In this document: in pieces, positions 16,505 through 27,187 of the stretch | Layout of the letters: each line of letters opens with the position of its first letter | Position numbering within the stretch: the stretch's first letter is position 1 | From: Rhodoplanes serenus | Lineage (GTDB): Bacteria > Pseudomonadota > Alphaproteobacteria > Rhizobiales > Xanthobacteraceae | Length of the DNA: 51,874 bases | Reading direction: 5' to 3' | Assembly: GCA_945893145.1 (NCBI GenBank) | Contig: CAMDDZ010000037.1 | Coordinates: forward strand, 1 to 51,874 | Program-made: the position numbers and the translations under genes | The notes under the pieces: generated by a model | The model's input: the letters and a program-made list of their open reading frames with translations, nothing else | The model's database searches: none | Told to the model about the DNA's origin: nothing

Positions 16505-17272
16505 TCAAGTGCGCACCCGGCCGCCGTCAACGTTGAGCGTCTGCCCGGTGATGAAAGCGGCATCGTCGCTGGTCAGGTACGAGACGGTGCCGACCAAATC
16601 CTCCGGCACCTCGCCGCGCTTGATCGCCTGCATCTGCGCCACCTGGGCGAACTCCTCGTCCATGCTGGCGAGGCCCGCACGCGGAGCGCGCGCCAGCGTG
16701 CCGGGCGAACGTGTCAGCCCCGGCGCGATGGCATTGACCGTGATGCCGTGCGGCCCAAGCTCGCTCGCCAGCGCGCGCGTAAAGCCGACAATGCCGCCCT
16801 TGCTAGCGACGTAGTGAACAAAGCCGGTAACCACCGAGCCGAGCGTGCTCGACGCCATGTTGACGATGCGGCCCCAGCCGCGCTGCTTCATGCCGGGCAC
16901 CAGGGCCGACGACACCAGGAAGCAGCTGTCGAGATTGATCGACAGCACGCGCCGCCACTCCTCGAAACTCATGTCCTCGAACGACTTCTGCGGAAAGATG
17001 CCGGCGCAGTTGATCAGGATGTCGCAGCGGCCGAATTTTTTCTGCACGTCCGCCGCCATGGTGGCGACAGAATTTTCCGAAGTGACATCGCACTTGCAGG
17101 CGAGCGCCTGACGGCCGGCCATCTGCACGTGCTTGATGGTGTCGTCAGCGGGCGCGACATCGGCGATGACGATGTGCACGCCATCCTCGGCAAGTCGCTT
17201 GGCGAACGCCTGCCCGATGCCGTTTGCGGCCCCGGTGATGACCGCGACCTTGTCCTTGTGGCCTTTGCCCAT
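16505..17272 (-). CDS. SDR family oxidoreductase (FabG-like)
   Basis: The 255-residue protein is a classical short-chain dehydrogenase. The NAD(P)-binding motif T-G-A-A-N-G-I-G is at 13-20, N-C-A-G at 88-91, catalytic S141, Y154 and K158 (YVASK), and P-G after the second half of the fold. D38 after the second beta strand favours NADH over NADPH. The C-terminus FITGQTLNVDGG is usual for FabG-like enzymes. The substrate is unknown; it is not part of the 2-oxoglutarate dehydrogenase complex although it follows lpd, from which it is separated by a palindromic repeat. Confidence 0.9.
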   Translation of the reverse strand: MGKGHKDKVAVITGAANGIGQAFAKRLAEDGVHIVIADVAPADDTIKHVQMAGRQALACKCDVTSENSVATMAADVQKKFGRCDILINCAGIFPQKSFEDMSFEEWRRVLSINLDSCFLVSSALVPGMKQRGWGRIVNMASSTLGSVVTGFVHYVASKGGIVGFTRALASELGPHGITVNAIAPGLTRSPGTLARAPRAGLASMDEEFAQVAQMQAIKRGEVPEDLVGTVSYLTSDDAAFITGQTLNVDGGRVRT

Positions 17273-17290
17273 AGCACTTTGCTCACTCCG

Positions 17291-17385
17291 CCCTCATCCT
17301 GAGGAGCCCGCGCAGCGGGCGTCTCGAAGGATGGGGCGGCCCATGGTTCGAGACGCCGGGCTCCGCCCGGCTCCTCACCATGAGG
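17291..17385. repeat. Palindromic intergenic repeat
   Basis: Outer arms CCTCAT(C)CTGAGGAGC and GCTCCTCA(C)CATGAGG enclose an inner pair around GTCTCGAAGGATGG and CCATGGTTCGAGAC, making a long imperfect hairpin. It belongs to a repeat type frequent in Bradyrhizobium-like genomes and could stabilise or attenuate the lpd transcript. Confidence 0.75.
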
Positions 17386-17413
17386 CCGGTCGAGGTCCGG
17401 AACGTGGCCATCA

Positions 17414-18814
17414 TCACATATGTATGGCGCGTTTCGCCACCGCCAGCGCGGCCTCTTTCACCGCTTCGGGCAGCGTCGGGTGGGCGTGGCAGGTGCGCGC
17501 GATGTCCTCGGACGACGCGCCGAACTCCATCGCCACCGCGGCTTCCGCGATCATGTTGCCGGCGTCGGAGCCGATGATGTGCACGCCGAGCACGCGGTCG
17601 GTCTTGGCGTCGGCGAGGATTTTCACGAAACCTTCGGTCTGCTGGTTGGCCTTGGCGCGGCCGTTGGCGGTGAACGGGAATTTGCCGGCGTTGTAAGACA
17701 CGTTGGCGGTCTTCAACTCTTCCTCGGACTTACCGACCGAAGCGATCTCCGGGTAGGTATAAACCACACCCGGGATCACGTCGTAGTTCACGTGGCCCGC
17801 TTGCCCAGCCAGGATTTCGGCCACCGCCATCCCCTCGTCCTCGGCCTTGTGTGCCAGCATGGGGCCCGCGATCACATCGCCGATGGCATAGACGCCTTTC
17901 AGGCTGGTCGCGAAGTGTGGATCGACCACGACGCGGCCGCGGTTATCTTTCTTCACGCCGGCCTCGTCGAGGCCGAGCCCTTCGGTGAACGGCACGCGGC
18001 CGATCGCCACCAGCACGACATCGGCTTCGATCGTCTCGGCGGCACCGCCTTTCGCCGGCTCGACCTTGACCTTCAGCGCCGGGCCAGAGGTATCGACCGC
18101 CGTCACCTTCGACGACAGTTTGAACTTAATGCCCTGCCGCTCGAAGATGCGCTGCGCCTGGCGGCGCACCTCGCCGTCCATGCCCGGCAATACGCCGTCG
18201 AGGAATTCGACCACCGTTACCTGAGAACCGAGCCGCCGCCACACCGAGCCGAGCTCGAGCCCGATCACGCCGGCACCGACCACGACCAGCCGCGCCGGCA
18301 CCTTGCCGAGCGCGATCGCGCTGTCGGACGACACCACACGCTTCTCGTCGATCGAAATGCTCGGTAGGCGCGCCACATCGGAGCCGGTGGCAATGACGAT
18401 GTTCTTGGTTTCGAGTAACTGTGTCTTGCCGTCCGCGCCCTTCACCTCAACCTTGCCGGGCGCCACGATCCGGCCGGTGCCGTGCACCGAGTCGATCTTG
18501 TTTTTCTTCAGCAGGTAATCGACGCCCTTGACGTTGCCGTCCACGGCCTCGTCCTTGAACTTCAGCATGGTCGGCAGATCGAGTTTCGGCGTGCTGACGC
18601 CAATGCCCATTTTCGCAAAGCTATGGCCGGCCTCCTCGAACAATTCGGAGGCGTGCAGCAGCGCCTTCGACGGAATGCAGCCGACGTTGAGGCAGGTGCC
18701 GCCGTGGGTGGCGCGCTTTTCCACCACCGCGACCTTCATGCCGAGCTGCGCCGCGCGGATCGCGCAGACATAGCCGCCGGGGCCGGTGCCGATGACGATG
18801 AGGTCGTAGGGCAT
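17414..18814 (-). CDS. lpdA: Dihydrolipoyl dehydrogenase (E3)
   Basis: E3 reoxidises dihydrolipoamide bound to the acyltransferase and passes electrons through FAD to NAD+. The 466-residue length fits. Seen are the FAD motif G-T-G-P-G-G-Y (9-15), the redox-active disulfide G-G-T-C41-L-N-V-G-C46-I-P-S-K, the NAD motif [13 protein letters not shown], the second FAD motif Y-A-I-G-D-V, and C-terminal H445-P-T-L-P-E450 that activates the cysteines. Its ATG begins one base after the stop of the foreign PD-(D/E)XK-like gene (TAG-T-ATG), so its ribosome site (AAGG) lies inside that gene. It is evidently expressed with odhA-odhB as part of the 2-oxoglutarate dehydrogenase complex. Confidence 0.96.
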   Translation of the reverse strand: MPYDLIVIGTGPGGYVCAIRAAQLGMKVAVVEKRATHGGTCLNVGCIPSKALLHASELFEEAGHSFAKMGIGVSTPKLDLPTMLKFKDEAVDGNVKGVDYLLKKNKIDSVHGTGRIVAPGKVEVKGADGKTQLLETKNIVIATGSDVARLPSISIDEKRVVSSDSAIALGKVPARLVVVGAGVIGLELGSVWRRLGSQVTVVEFLDGVLPGMDGEVRRQAQRIFERQGIKFKLSSKVTAVDTSGPALKVKVEPAKGGAAETIEADVVLVAIGRVPFTEGLGLDEAGVKKDNRGRVVVDPHFATSLKGVYAIGDVIAGPMLAHKAEDEGMAVAEILAGQAGHVNYDVIPGVVYTYPEIASVGKSEEELKTANVSYNAGKFPFTANGRAKANQQTEGFVKILADAKTDRVLGVHIIGSDAGNMIAEAAVAMEFGASSEDIARTCHAHPTLPEAVKEAALAVAKRAIHM

Positions 18815-18815
18815 A

Positions 18816-19283
18816 CTATTTTGCCTTCATACGTTTTCTACTTCGCGGGCTTTTCAAGAAATCGCGAATGATTGTCCATCGACGACGGTAAGGTTGGAAT
18901 TGCTCCTTGTTCCAGACAATCTTGCTCCAACCCCTGACTGTAATTAGTGCGCGAGCGTCTTCGGCAGAGAGAACGTAATATTCCGGGTCCTCTGCAGCCA
19001 ACGCTCGCTTCGCAGCAGATGAATATTTGTACGCGCGATTCAATCTAACCAGGACGAGAAAATCACAATCAATTTGTTTGATTAGAAATGCATTGGCATC
19101 GGTAGCCCATCTACTCTTCACTTGAATCCGCGCAGATCGATTTGTTTCGGGCCACGTCGCAACAAGATCGTAGCCACGTAAATTTGTGTAGGTTTTGTAC
19201 GCTGGAATTCCTTCGATGAGCAGTTGCCCGAGCACCAAAAACTCGGCGCCCTCCGACTCAAGTCGTGTGTCTTGGCGCGGCAT
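18816..19283 (-). CDS. PD-(D/E)XK-like nuclease-fold protein inserted between odhB and lpdA
   Basis: The 155-residue protein begins with a helix E-G-A-E14-F-L-V-L-G-Q-L-L, then G-Y-D39-L-V-A and R-I-Q54-V-K56-S, the alpha-beta-beta core and D...QxK pattern of PD-(D/E)XK nucleases of the group-I-intron-endonuclease or DUF4365-like type. Glutamine in place of the usual Glu is tolerated in several active families. The basic C-terminus (R-S-R-K-R-M-K-A-K) fits nucleic-acid binding. It is clearly more AT-rich than odhB and lpdA. It starts 5 bp after the odhB stop and ends one base before the lpdA start, so it rides on the TCA operon. Function is unknown; a restriction or repair role is guesswork. 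Confidence 0.75.
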   Translation of the reverse strand: MPRQDTRLESEGAEFLVLGQLLIEGIPAYKTYTNLRGYDLVATWPETNRSARIQVKSRWATDANAFLIKQIDCDFLVLVRLNRAYKYSSAAKRALAAEDPEYYVLSAEDARALITVRGWSKIVWNKEQFQPYRRRWTIIRDFLKSPRSRKRMKAK

Positions 19284-19288
19284 CTAAC

Positions 19289-20533
<1,245 letters not shown>

Positions 20534-20588
20534 AGCCAATCCTCTAACTCTTCACGTCAGGCTCGGCTTGTGCCGGCCATGACGGCGA

Positions 20589-23543
20589 CTAGCCCAGCGC
20601 TTCTTCAAGCACGTGCTTGAGCTGCGCGATGTGCTTCGACATCTGTCCGACCGCGGTCGCGGCCGAGGCCGGACGCGTGGCATAGCGGGGCCGCTTGTGC
20701 TTGGCCCCGATCTGGTTGAGCACCCATTCGACGTAGTGCTCGACGAAGTGCCACGCCCCCATGTTGCGCGGCTCCTCCTGAACCCAAACCACCTCAGCCT
20801 GCTTGAAGCGCGACAGCTCGCTCACCAGCGCCTTGGTCGGGAACGGATAAAGCTGCTCGAGACGCAGGATATAAATGTCGTCGATGCCGCGCTTCTCGCG
20901 CTCTTCGTAGAGATCGTAATAGACCTTGCCGGAGCAGAGCAGCACGCGCCGCATCTTGTCGTCGGACACGAGCTTGATCTTCTCGTTCGGCAGCATCTGC
21001 GTGTCGTCCCACAACAGCCGGTGGAACGACGAGCCGCTGGCGAACTCCTCAAGCTGCGACACCGCGCGCTTGTGGCGCAGCAGCGACTTCGGCGTCATCA
21101 GGATGAGCGGCTTGCGAATTTCGCGCTTGAGCTGCCGGCGCAGGGCGTGGAAGTAATTCGCAGGCGTCGTGCAATTGAGGACCTGCATGTTGTCCTCGGC
21201 GCACATTTGCAGGAAGCGCTCGAGCCGCGCGGAAGAATGCTCCGGCCCCTGCCCTTCGTAGCCGTGCGGCAACAGGCACACGAGACCCGACATGCGCAGC
21301 CATTTCCGCTCGCCCGACGAGATGAACTGGTCGAACACCACCTGGGCGCCGTTGGCGAAGTCGCCGAATTGCGCCTCCCAGAGCGTCAGCGCGTTCGGCT
21401 CGGCGAGCGAATAGCCGTACTCGTAGCCCAGCACGGCCTCTTCCGAGAGCATCGAGTTGATGACCTCGTAGCGCGCCTGCTTGCCGCCCAGATGATTGAA
21501 CGGCGTGTGGCGCGCCTCGGTCTCCTGGTCGATCAGCACGGAGTGACGCTGCGAGAAGGTGCCGCGCTCGCTGTCCTGGCCGGAGAACCGCACCGGATGG
21601 CCTTCCTGCAGCAGCGTGCACAACGCCAGCGCCTCGGCGGTCGCCCAGTCGATGCCCTGGCCGGTCTCGATCGACTTCAGGCGCGCTTCGAGGAAGCGCT
21701 GGATGGTGCGGTGGACGTGGAAGTCCTGCGGCACTGCGGTGATCTTCCGGCCGATCTCCTTGAGCTCGTCGGGCGCAACACCGGTGTTGCCGCGACGCGG
21801 ATCGTCGCCGGAGCCGGCAGCCTTCATGCCGGCCCATCGGCCGTCGAGCCAGTCCGCGCTGTTGGCGCGATAGCTCTGGCTCGCCTCAAGCTCGGCGTCG
21901 AGCCGTGTGCGCCAGTCGGCGCGCATCTTTTCGACCTCGCCGTCGGTGAGCACACCCTCTCCGACCAGCCGCTTGGCATAGATTTCCTGCGTGGTCGGAT
22001 GCGAGCGGATCGCCTTGTACATCAACGGCTGGGTGAACGCCGGCTCATCGCCCTCGTTGTGGCCGTGGCGGCGATAGCAGAACATATCGACCACCACCGG
22101 CTTCTGGAATTTCTGCCGGAACTCGGTCGCGACCTTCGCGGCATAGACCACCGCTTCGGGATCGTCGCCGTTGGCATGGAAGATCGGCGCCTCGATCATC
22201 TTGGCGACGTCGGACGGATACGGCGACGACCGCGAATAGCGCGGATAGGTGGTGAAGCCGATCTGGTTGTTGACGATGAAATGCACCGAGCCGCCAGTGC
22301 GATGGCCGCGCAGTTCGGAGAGACCGAAGCACTCCGCAATGACGCCCTGGCCGGCAAACGCCGCGTCGCCTGAAATCAGCAGCGGCATCACCATGGTGCG
22401 ATCTTCGCGCGACGCGCCGTGCTGATCCTGCTTGGCGCGCACCTTGCCGAGCACCACCGGGTTGACGATCTCCAGATGCGACGGGTTCGCAGTGAGCGAC
22501 AGATGCACCTTGTTGCCGTCGAACTCGCGGTCAGACGACGCGCCGAGGTGATACTTCACATCGCCCGAGCCTTCGACGTCGTCGGGCGACGACGAGCCGC
22601 CCTTGAACTCGTGGAAGATCGCGCGGTGCGGCTTGCTCATCACCTGCGCCAGCACGTTGAGCCGGCCGCGGTGCGACATGCCGACGATGATCTCTTTGAC
22701 GCCGAGCGCGCCGCCGCGTTTGATGATCTGCTCCAGCGCCGGAATCATCGACTCGCCGCCATCGAGGCCGAACCGCTTGGTGCCGGTGAACTTCAGATCG
22801 CAGAATTTTTCGAAGCCATCGGCTTCGATGAGCTTGTTGAGGATCGCGCGCTTGCCCTCGCGCGTGAAGGTGATTTCCTTGTCGCGGCCTTCGATGCGCT
22901 CCTGCATCCAGGCCTTCTGCGCCGGATCGGAGATGTGCATGAACTCGACGCCGAGCGTCTGGCAATAGGTGCGGCGGAGAATCGCAATGATCTCGCGCAT
23001 CGACGCAAACTCGAGGCCCAGCACCTTGTCGAGGAAGATGCGGCGGTCGAGGTCGGCGTCGGCAAAACCGTAGGAGCGCGGATCGAGCTCCTCCTCGTTC
23101 TTCGGCGGCTCCAATTCCAGCGGGTCGAGCTTGGCGTGGAAGTGGCCGCGGATGCGGTAGGCGCGGATCAGCATCAGCGCGTGGATGGAATCGCGCGTGG
23201 CCTGCTGCACGTCGGCGGCGGAGATTTCGACGCCCTTCTGTTGCGCGCGTGCTTTGACCTTGTCGCCAACCGCTTTCTCGACCGCGCCCCAGTCGCCGGT
23301 CAGCGCCGCGATCAGATCGCCATTGGCGTGCGAAAGCTCGGGCCGTTTCCACGACGGGCCACTGGCGTTCTTGACGACGTCGGAGCGTTCATCCTTCAGG
23401 CTCTGGAAGAACGCCTGCCATTCCGCGTCAACCGAACGCGGGTCGGCCTCGTAGCGTGCGTGGAGGTCTTCGATGTAGGCGGCGTTGCCGCCATAAAGAA
23501 ATGACGTGCGGGCGAAGGCCGCATTCGCGTCCTGGCGAGACAT
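20589..23543 (-). CDS. odhA: 2-oxoglutarate dehydrogenase E1 (decarboxylating)
   Basis: E1 decarboxylates 2-oxoglutarate with thiamine diphosphate and succinylates lipoyl-E2. The 984-residue length fits. Visible features are the N-terminal E2-binding segment (FLYGGNAAYIEDLHARYEAD), GMSHRGRLNVLA, the ThDP motif region GDAAFAGQGVIAECFGLSEL...IVNNQIGFTT, RRHGHNEGDEPAFTQP, and LPHGYEGQGPEHSSARLERFL near the C-terminus. The frame opens at 23612, but the ATG at 23543 with GAGGA 7 nt before gives the family's start. It is the first gene of the odhA-odhB-(nuclease)-lpdA operon. Confidence 0.97.
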   Translation of the reverse strand: MSRQDANAAFARTSFLYGGNAAYIEDLHARYEADPRSVDAEWQAFFQSLKDERSDVVKNASGPSWKRPELSHANGDLIAALTGDWGAVEKAVGDKVKARAQQKGVEISAADVQQATRDSIHALMLIRAYRIRGHFHAKLDPLELEPPKNEEELDPRSYGFADADLDRRIFLDKVLGLEFASMREIIAILRRTYCQTLGVEFMHISDPAQKAWMQERIEGRDKEITFTREGKRAILNKLIEADGFEKFCDLKFTGTKRFGLDGGESMIPALEQIIKRGGALGVKEIIVGMSHRGRLNVLAQVMSKPHRAIFHEFKGGSSSPDDVEGSGDVKYHLGASSDREFDGNKVHLSLTANPSHLEIVNPVVLGKVRAKQDQHGASREDRTMVMPLLISGDAAFAGQGVIAECFGLSELRGHRTGGSVHFIVNNQIGFTTYPRYSRSSPYPSDVAKMIEAPIFHANGDDPEAVVYAAKVATEFRQKFQKPVVVDMFCYRRHGHNEGDEPAFTQPLMYKAIRSHPTTQEIYAKRLVGEGVLTDGEVEKMRADWRTRLDAELEASQSYRANSADWLDGRWAGMKAAGSGDDPRRGNTGVAPDELKEIGRKITAVPQDFHVHRTIQRFLEARLKSIETGQGIDWATAEALALCTLLQEGHPVRFSGQDSERGTFSQRHSVLIDQETEARHTPFNHLGGKQARYEVINSMLSEEAVLGYEYGYSLAEPNALTLWEAQFGDFANGAQVVFDQFISSGERKWLRMSGLVCLLPHGYEGQGPEHSSARLERFLQMCAEDNMQVLNCTTPANYFHALRRQLKREIRKPLILMTPKSLLRHKRAVSQLEEFASGSSFHRLLWDDTQMLPNEKIKLVSDDKMRRVLLCSGKVYYDLYEEREKRGIDDIYILRLEQLYPFPTKALVSELSRFKQAEVVWVQEEPRNMGAWHFVEHYVEWVLNQIGAKHKRPRYATRPASAATAVGQMSKHIAQLKHVLEEALG

Positions 23544-23878
23544 ATTTGTATCCTCAGCGAGGCACCTGCCCCGGGCAGGCGGCGCATAGGCAAGTGAACC
23601 CGCGACCGCCAACGGCTCGATCTATACTCAAGATTTATGACGTGAGAAGGACTACGAAAGGCCAAAAGCGCTGAATCAGAGCGTCAGAGCTTCGGCCGGC
23701 GGCGGCCCGTATCGCGTCAAAGCCGGGTATAATGCGAATCTAGCCGATTCCGTTGCCGGAAAATTGAACAGAGCGCCCTGCGAAAAGCACCGTTCAATCC
23801 TTCCCAAAAACAACAAGGCCCCGGCAGAACCGGGGCCTTGCGTGCGCTTGGATGGCCCGCTCGCGAGCGTCTGTCGGC
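23544..23878. other. Intergenic region between odhA and the outer-membrane protein gene
   Basis: The odhA promoter must lie here, on the minus strand; no promoter could be assigned with confidence. The left part of the preceding gene's transcript ends at the hairpin 23814-23840. Nothing else is recognised. Confidence 0.5.
23803..23840 (-). terminator. Rho-independent terminator of the outer-membrane protein gene
   Basis: Arms CAAGGCCCCGG (23814-23824) and CCGGGGCCTTG (23830-23840) form an 11-bp stem with a 5-nt loop. On the minus strand it is followed by TTGTTTTT, which isolates this gene from odhA downstream. Confidence 0.88.
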
Positions 23879-24592
23879 TCAGAACTTGTAGCTGACGCGG
23901 CCAAGCACGGTGGTGACATCGCGGGGACGAGAGCTGAACGTGTAGAGCCCAGCGGCAGCGGTGCCGAGCTCGTAGCTCTTGCTCTCGAACCGGTAGTAGT
24001 TGGTTTCGAAGCCGACGATCCAGTTCGGCGTCAGCATGTATTCGATGCCGCTGCCGATCGTGATGCCGTTGTGCCAGACGGTGGCGGTGCCGGTCCGGGT
24101 CGGATCCGCATAACTCAGCTGAGCGCGAGCCCCGGCCCAGCCGAGCTTCGAGTAGAACAGCCAGCTATCGAATGCCATGCCGACGCGGCCGGTCACCGTT
24201 GCGATGTCGGTGAGCTTGTTGGTGTAGACGTCGTTGCCGAACGGATTATTGAAGTCGGCCTTGATGGCCGAGCCCATGTAGGAGCCTTCGATGCCCCACA
24301 CGGTGCGGCCGGTCTGGTAGTTGCAGCCGAGGAAACCGCCACCAACGAAGCCCGACGACGGATTGCTGTAGCCTTGGCCCGGCGTGAAATCGCCAACGCC
24401 CGCCGTGCCGTTCGTGGTCGCGGTGTTCTGCGTCCAGGCAAAGCCGCCGCCGAGCGTGCCACCGACGTAGCAGCCGCTCCAGTTAGCCGCGGCAACGATC
24501 GGCATCATCGGAGCCTTGTACGGAAGATCAGCGGACTGTGCGGCGCCAGCGGCGCCGGCCAGAATGGTCGTCGCGAGAAGAAACTTTTTCAT
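23879..24592 (-). CDS. Outer-membrane beta-barrel protein (porin family)
   Basis: The 237-residue protein has a signal peptide (about 1-20, ending A-Q-S-A) and an eight-strand beta barrel of the OmpA-like/Omp31 kind found in rhizobia. After ADLPYKAP comes NWSGCYVGGTLGGGFAW, then FVGGGFLGCNYQTG, W-V/W-G-I-E-G strands, alternating aromatic strands and a terminal V-S-Y-K-F with C-terminal Phe, needed for insertion by the Bam complex. ATG 24592 has GGAG 6 nt before it; the frame itself extends to 24733. The damaged paralogue at 25073-25786 has exactly the same length. It likely contributes to envelope stability or surface exposure. Confidence 0.88.
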   Translation of the reverse strand: MKKFLLATTILAGAAGAAQSADLPYKAPMMPIVAAANWSGCYVGGTLGGGFAWTQNTATTNGTAGVGDFTPGQGYSNPSSGFVGGGFLGCNYQTGRTVWGIEGSYMGSAIKADFNNPFGNDVYTNKLTDIATVTGRVGMAFDSWLFYSKLGWAGARAQLSYADPTRTGTATVWHNGITIGSGIEYMLTPNWIVGFETNYYRFESKSYELGTAAAGLYTFSSRPRDVTTVLGRVSYKF

Positions 24593-25023
24593 GCGAATCT
24601 CCGTCCCCATCGTTGATGGCCGGTGATTCAGTCCGCGTCCGAAAATTTTTTCAACGCACGCAACAACTGAACCACGACCCCAACGGCCTTGCGCCCACCG
24701 CGCTCCCCGGCCGCCGGAAAGGACGGTGGTCATAACTCATCGCGGAAATTGCGCTATCGCCTGCGGGACACACTCGCGCGCAAACACCATGGACGTGCAT
24801 CACCACAGCCACGCAATCATGCTTAGCAAATCGTTGCTGCGAAAATTCTCCAACGAAATCGCGGACATCGCGCACGCGGCGAAGCGAAACGAATTACTAA
24901 CTATCAGAGCAGAATCGGGCGCGGGCGCTTGCAGTGCGCGGACACGCTGAGCACCAAGACATCCTGAGCACCAAGACATCCTGAGCACCAAGACATCAGC
25001 GCGCCGCGTTGACTGCAAAAACA
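24593..25023. other. Spacer between two outer-membrane protein genes
   Basis: This spacer should hold the promoter of the intact beta-barrel gene. It contains three 17-bp tandem repeats (24947-24997) and, at its right edge, the terminator of the upstream paralogue. No gene is supported on either strand. Confidence 0.5.
24947..24997. repeat. Three perfect tandem copies of a 17-bp unit
   Basis: The unit CTGAGCACCAAGACATC is repeated without change at 24947-24963, 24964-24980 and 24981-24997. No hairpin or coding role is evident. Perfect identity suggests recent slippage expansion, and copy number may vary among strains. Confidence 0.95.
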
Positions 25024-25052
25024 AAAAGCCCCGGCACAGGGCCGGGGCTTTT
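25009..25052 (-). terminator. Rho-independent terminator of the damaged outer-membrane protein gene
   Basis: A 12-bp stem (arms 25024-25035 and 25041-25052, loop ACAGG) is followed on the minus strand by TTTTTGTTTTT when the run into 25023-25013 is included. Confidence 0.88.
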
Positions 25053-25072
25053 CGAATTTTGTTTGACGCCTG

Positions 25073-25786
25073 CTATCTCGCGCAGCCCAGCTGGAAGATC
25101 GGCATGAAGCAGTTGCTGTACTTGTAGTGCACGCCGACGCGGACGATGTGATCGTCGACGGCGACGTTGCTTCGCGCGGTCACGCCCGCCGCCGGTGACG
25201 GCGTGAGGTAATCGCGATCGGTGAAGCGGGCATAGAGGTAGTCCGCCTTCACCGACCAGCTGTTGTTGAGCGCCACTTCAGTGCCGACACCAGCCGTCCA
25301 GCCCCAACGGGTCTTGCTGTCAGTGAAAACGCCAGCGCCGGTGGTGGCCGTGGCCTCGATCCGCGCATTGGCAAGACCGCCGGTGGCATAGAGCAGCACG
25401 GTGTCGCTCATGAGATAACCGAGCCGGGCGCGGGTGGTGCTGAACCAGCGCTCTTTGGTGCTCGAGCTCGTGGCCGCGCCGATGTCGGTCGCGGAGCCAG
25501 TCTTATTGGTCCAGGAGAAATCGCTTTACGTGCCGATCACCCACATGCCGGTCTGGTAGTTGCAGCCGTACTCGACACCGATGATGCCGCCGCTGATGTC
25601 GAAGCTGTTGGTGATGTCGCCGGTCGCGCTCACGTGCCGGCTTTTGCCCCACACGCCGCCGCCCGCAGCGCCAACATAGCATCCGGTCCAGGAATGCCGC
25701 ATGGGCGGCGCCTTGACCACGAGGTCGGCCGCAAATGCGCTGCCGCTCGTCAACACAATCGCTGCTGCGAAAAGAATTTTTTTCAT
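25073..25786 (-). pseudogene. Outer-membrane beta-barrel protein, interrupted by one stop codon
   Basis: The reading frame starts at ATG 25786 with a signal peptide (MKKILFAAAIVLTSGSAFA), continues with HSWTGCYVGAAGGGVWG and YGCNYQTGMWVIGT, then meets TAA at 25526-25528. The same frame reads on without shift (SDFSWTNKTGSATDIG...) to a natural stop at 25073. The total of 238 codons equals the intact paralogue beside it. A single change (for example GAA to TAA, since relatives have E after V-L/I-G) would explain it. The downstream part has the usual VKADYLY strand but ends in C-A-R, not Phe. It may be a recent nonsense mutation, a sequencing error, or a readthrough product. Confidence 0.88.
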
Positions 25787-26290
25787 CGACGGCCCCTGCT
25801 CCCCGAATATTTGTTGGGTCACTTCAAACCGCGATGCTTACTGGCCGCGGTCGGAATTCTGATACGCAGGGCGATCGGGACACCACAAACGTACTCACGA
25901 ACTGCCGATAGCCTATCCTGCGAAGGTCAAATCTGGTGTGGCCGAGTCACCACAGGCGCGGCCAAAAGGAAGGGACACCACTCCCCCGCGAACCCAGGCA
26001 AATTCTGCAGAATCGGGCCCCCATCGCCTTCCCCTGTTACCAATTCGTCCGCTGGCGCGGACCGCTTTCAGCTTGCGTGGGGGCCAAAGCAAAGGGAGGC
26101 AAGCGCACAACAATCCTGCCGAGTGCTCGACGCTCCACAACAGGCCAAACTGCAACTGAGTGATAAGTAGCTGATTCGTTGTTGGAATCAAAAATTTATT
26201 AACAACACATTAACCATGAAAGCGCTGTGATTCAGCGGCTTGCAAGGGATCGTGACGCCCCGCACACGGATGAAGTGTAGCGCCCGGCGC
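25787..26290. other. Long intergenic region upstream of the damaged beta-barrel gene
   Basis: About 500 bp lie between sucD and the beta-barrel pseudogene, both on the minus strand. No gene is supported. It holds a CtrA-like site (26199-26214) and should carry the pseudogene's promoter. A 6-bp inverted repeat GTTGTT/AACAAC flanks the AT-rich part next to it. Confidence 0.5.
26199..26214. promoter_or_regulatory. CtrA-type binding site
   Basis: TTAACAACACATTAAC matches TTAA-N7-TTAAC, the full site of the alphaproteobacterial cell-cycle regulator CtrA. It is embedded in an AT-rich patch about 410 bp upstream of the beta-barrel start, so the regulated promoter is uncertain. Confidence 0.5.
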
Positions 26291-27175
26291 TTAGCCCTTG
26301 AGCAGCTCAACCAGCGTCTTGCCGAGCCGCGCCGGCGACGGCGAAACCTTGATGCCGGCGGATTCCATGGCCGCGACCTTCGAGCCGGCGTCGCCCTTAC
26401 CGCCCGCGATGATCGCGCCGGCGTGGCCCATGCGGCGGCCGGGCGGGGCTGTGCGGCCGGCGATAAATCCGACCATCGGCTTCTTGCGGCCGCGCTTGGC
26501 CTCATCCTTGAGGAATTGCGCCGCGTCCTCCTCGGACGAGCCACCGATCTCACCGATCATGACGATCGCCTCGGTGGCCTTGTCGGCGAGGAACATCTCA
26601 AGCCCCTCGATGAAATCCATGCCCTTCACCGGATCGCCGCCAATGCCGAGTGCGGTGGTCTGGCCGAGGCCTTCGCGGGTGGTCTGGAACACCGCCTCGT
26701 AGGTCAAGGTGCCGGAGCGCGACACGATGCCGACCTTGCCTGGCTTGAAGATCGACGCCGGCATGATGCCGATCTTGCATTCGCCCGCCGTCATCACGCC
26801 GGGGCAATTCGGCCCGATCAGCCGCGACTTCGAACCGGCAAGCGAACGCTTCACCTTGATCATGTCCTCGACCGGAATGCCTTCGGTGATGCACACGATC
26901 AGCGGAATTTCCGCCTCGATGGCTTCCTCGATCGCGTCGGCCGCGCCGGGCGGCGGCACGTAGATCACGCTGGCGTCACAGCCGGTCTTGGCCTTGGCTT
27001 CCTCGACGGTGTCGAACACCGGCAGGCCGAGATGGGTCGCGCCACCTTTGCCGGGCGAGGTGCCGCCGACCATCTTGGTGCCGTAGGCGATCGCCTGCTC
27101 GGAATGGAACGTGCCATTCTTGCCGGTGAAGCCCTGGCAAATGACTTTGGTGTTCTTGCCGACGAGGATGGCCAT
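26291..27175 (-). CDS. sucD: Succinate-CoA ligase, ADP/GDP-forming, alpha subunit
   Basis: The alpha subunit carries the phosphohistidine and CoA site of succinyl-CoA synthetase, which converts succinyl-CoA to succinate with nucleotide phosphorylation. The 294-residue protein has the N-terminal CoA-binding [28 protein letters not shown], the S-R-S-G-T-L-T-Y-E strand and R-R-M-G-H251-A-G-A-I with the active-site histidine. It partners SucC encoded upstream. An unusual 75-residue membrane protein gene separates the two subunit genes. Confidence 0.97.
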   Translation of the reverse strand: MAILVGKNTKVICQGFTGKNGTFHSEQAIAYGTKMVGGTSPGKGGATHLGLPVFDTVEEAKAKTGCDASVIYVPPPGAADAIEEAIEAEIPLIVCITEGIPVEDMIKVKRSLAGSKSRLIGPNCPGVMTAGECKIGIMPASIFKPGKVGIVSRSGTLTYEAVFQTTREGLGQTTALGIGGDPVKGMDFIEGLEMFLADKATEAIVMIGEIGGSSEEDAAQFLKDEAKRGRKKPMVGFIAGRTAPPGRRMGHAGAIIAGGKGDAGSKVAAMESAGIKVSPSPARLGKTLVELLKG

Positions 27176-27187
27176 GGTTCTACCGGA

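Noticed and set aside
20613..22373. Open frame of 586 codons opposite odhA
   Set aside because: Shadow of odhA with low-complexity composition and no credible ribosome site.
24947..24997. Tandem repeats as a CRISPR array
   Set aside because: The 17-bp units are directly adjacent with no spacers, and no cas genes are present.
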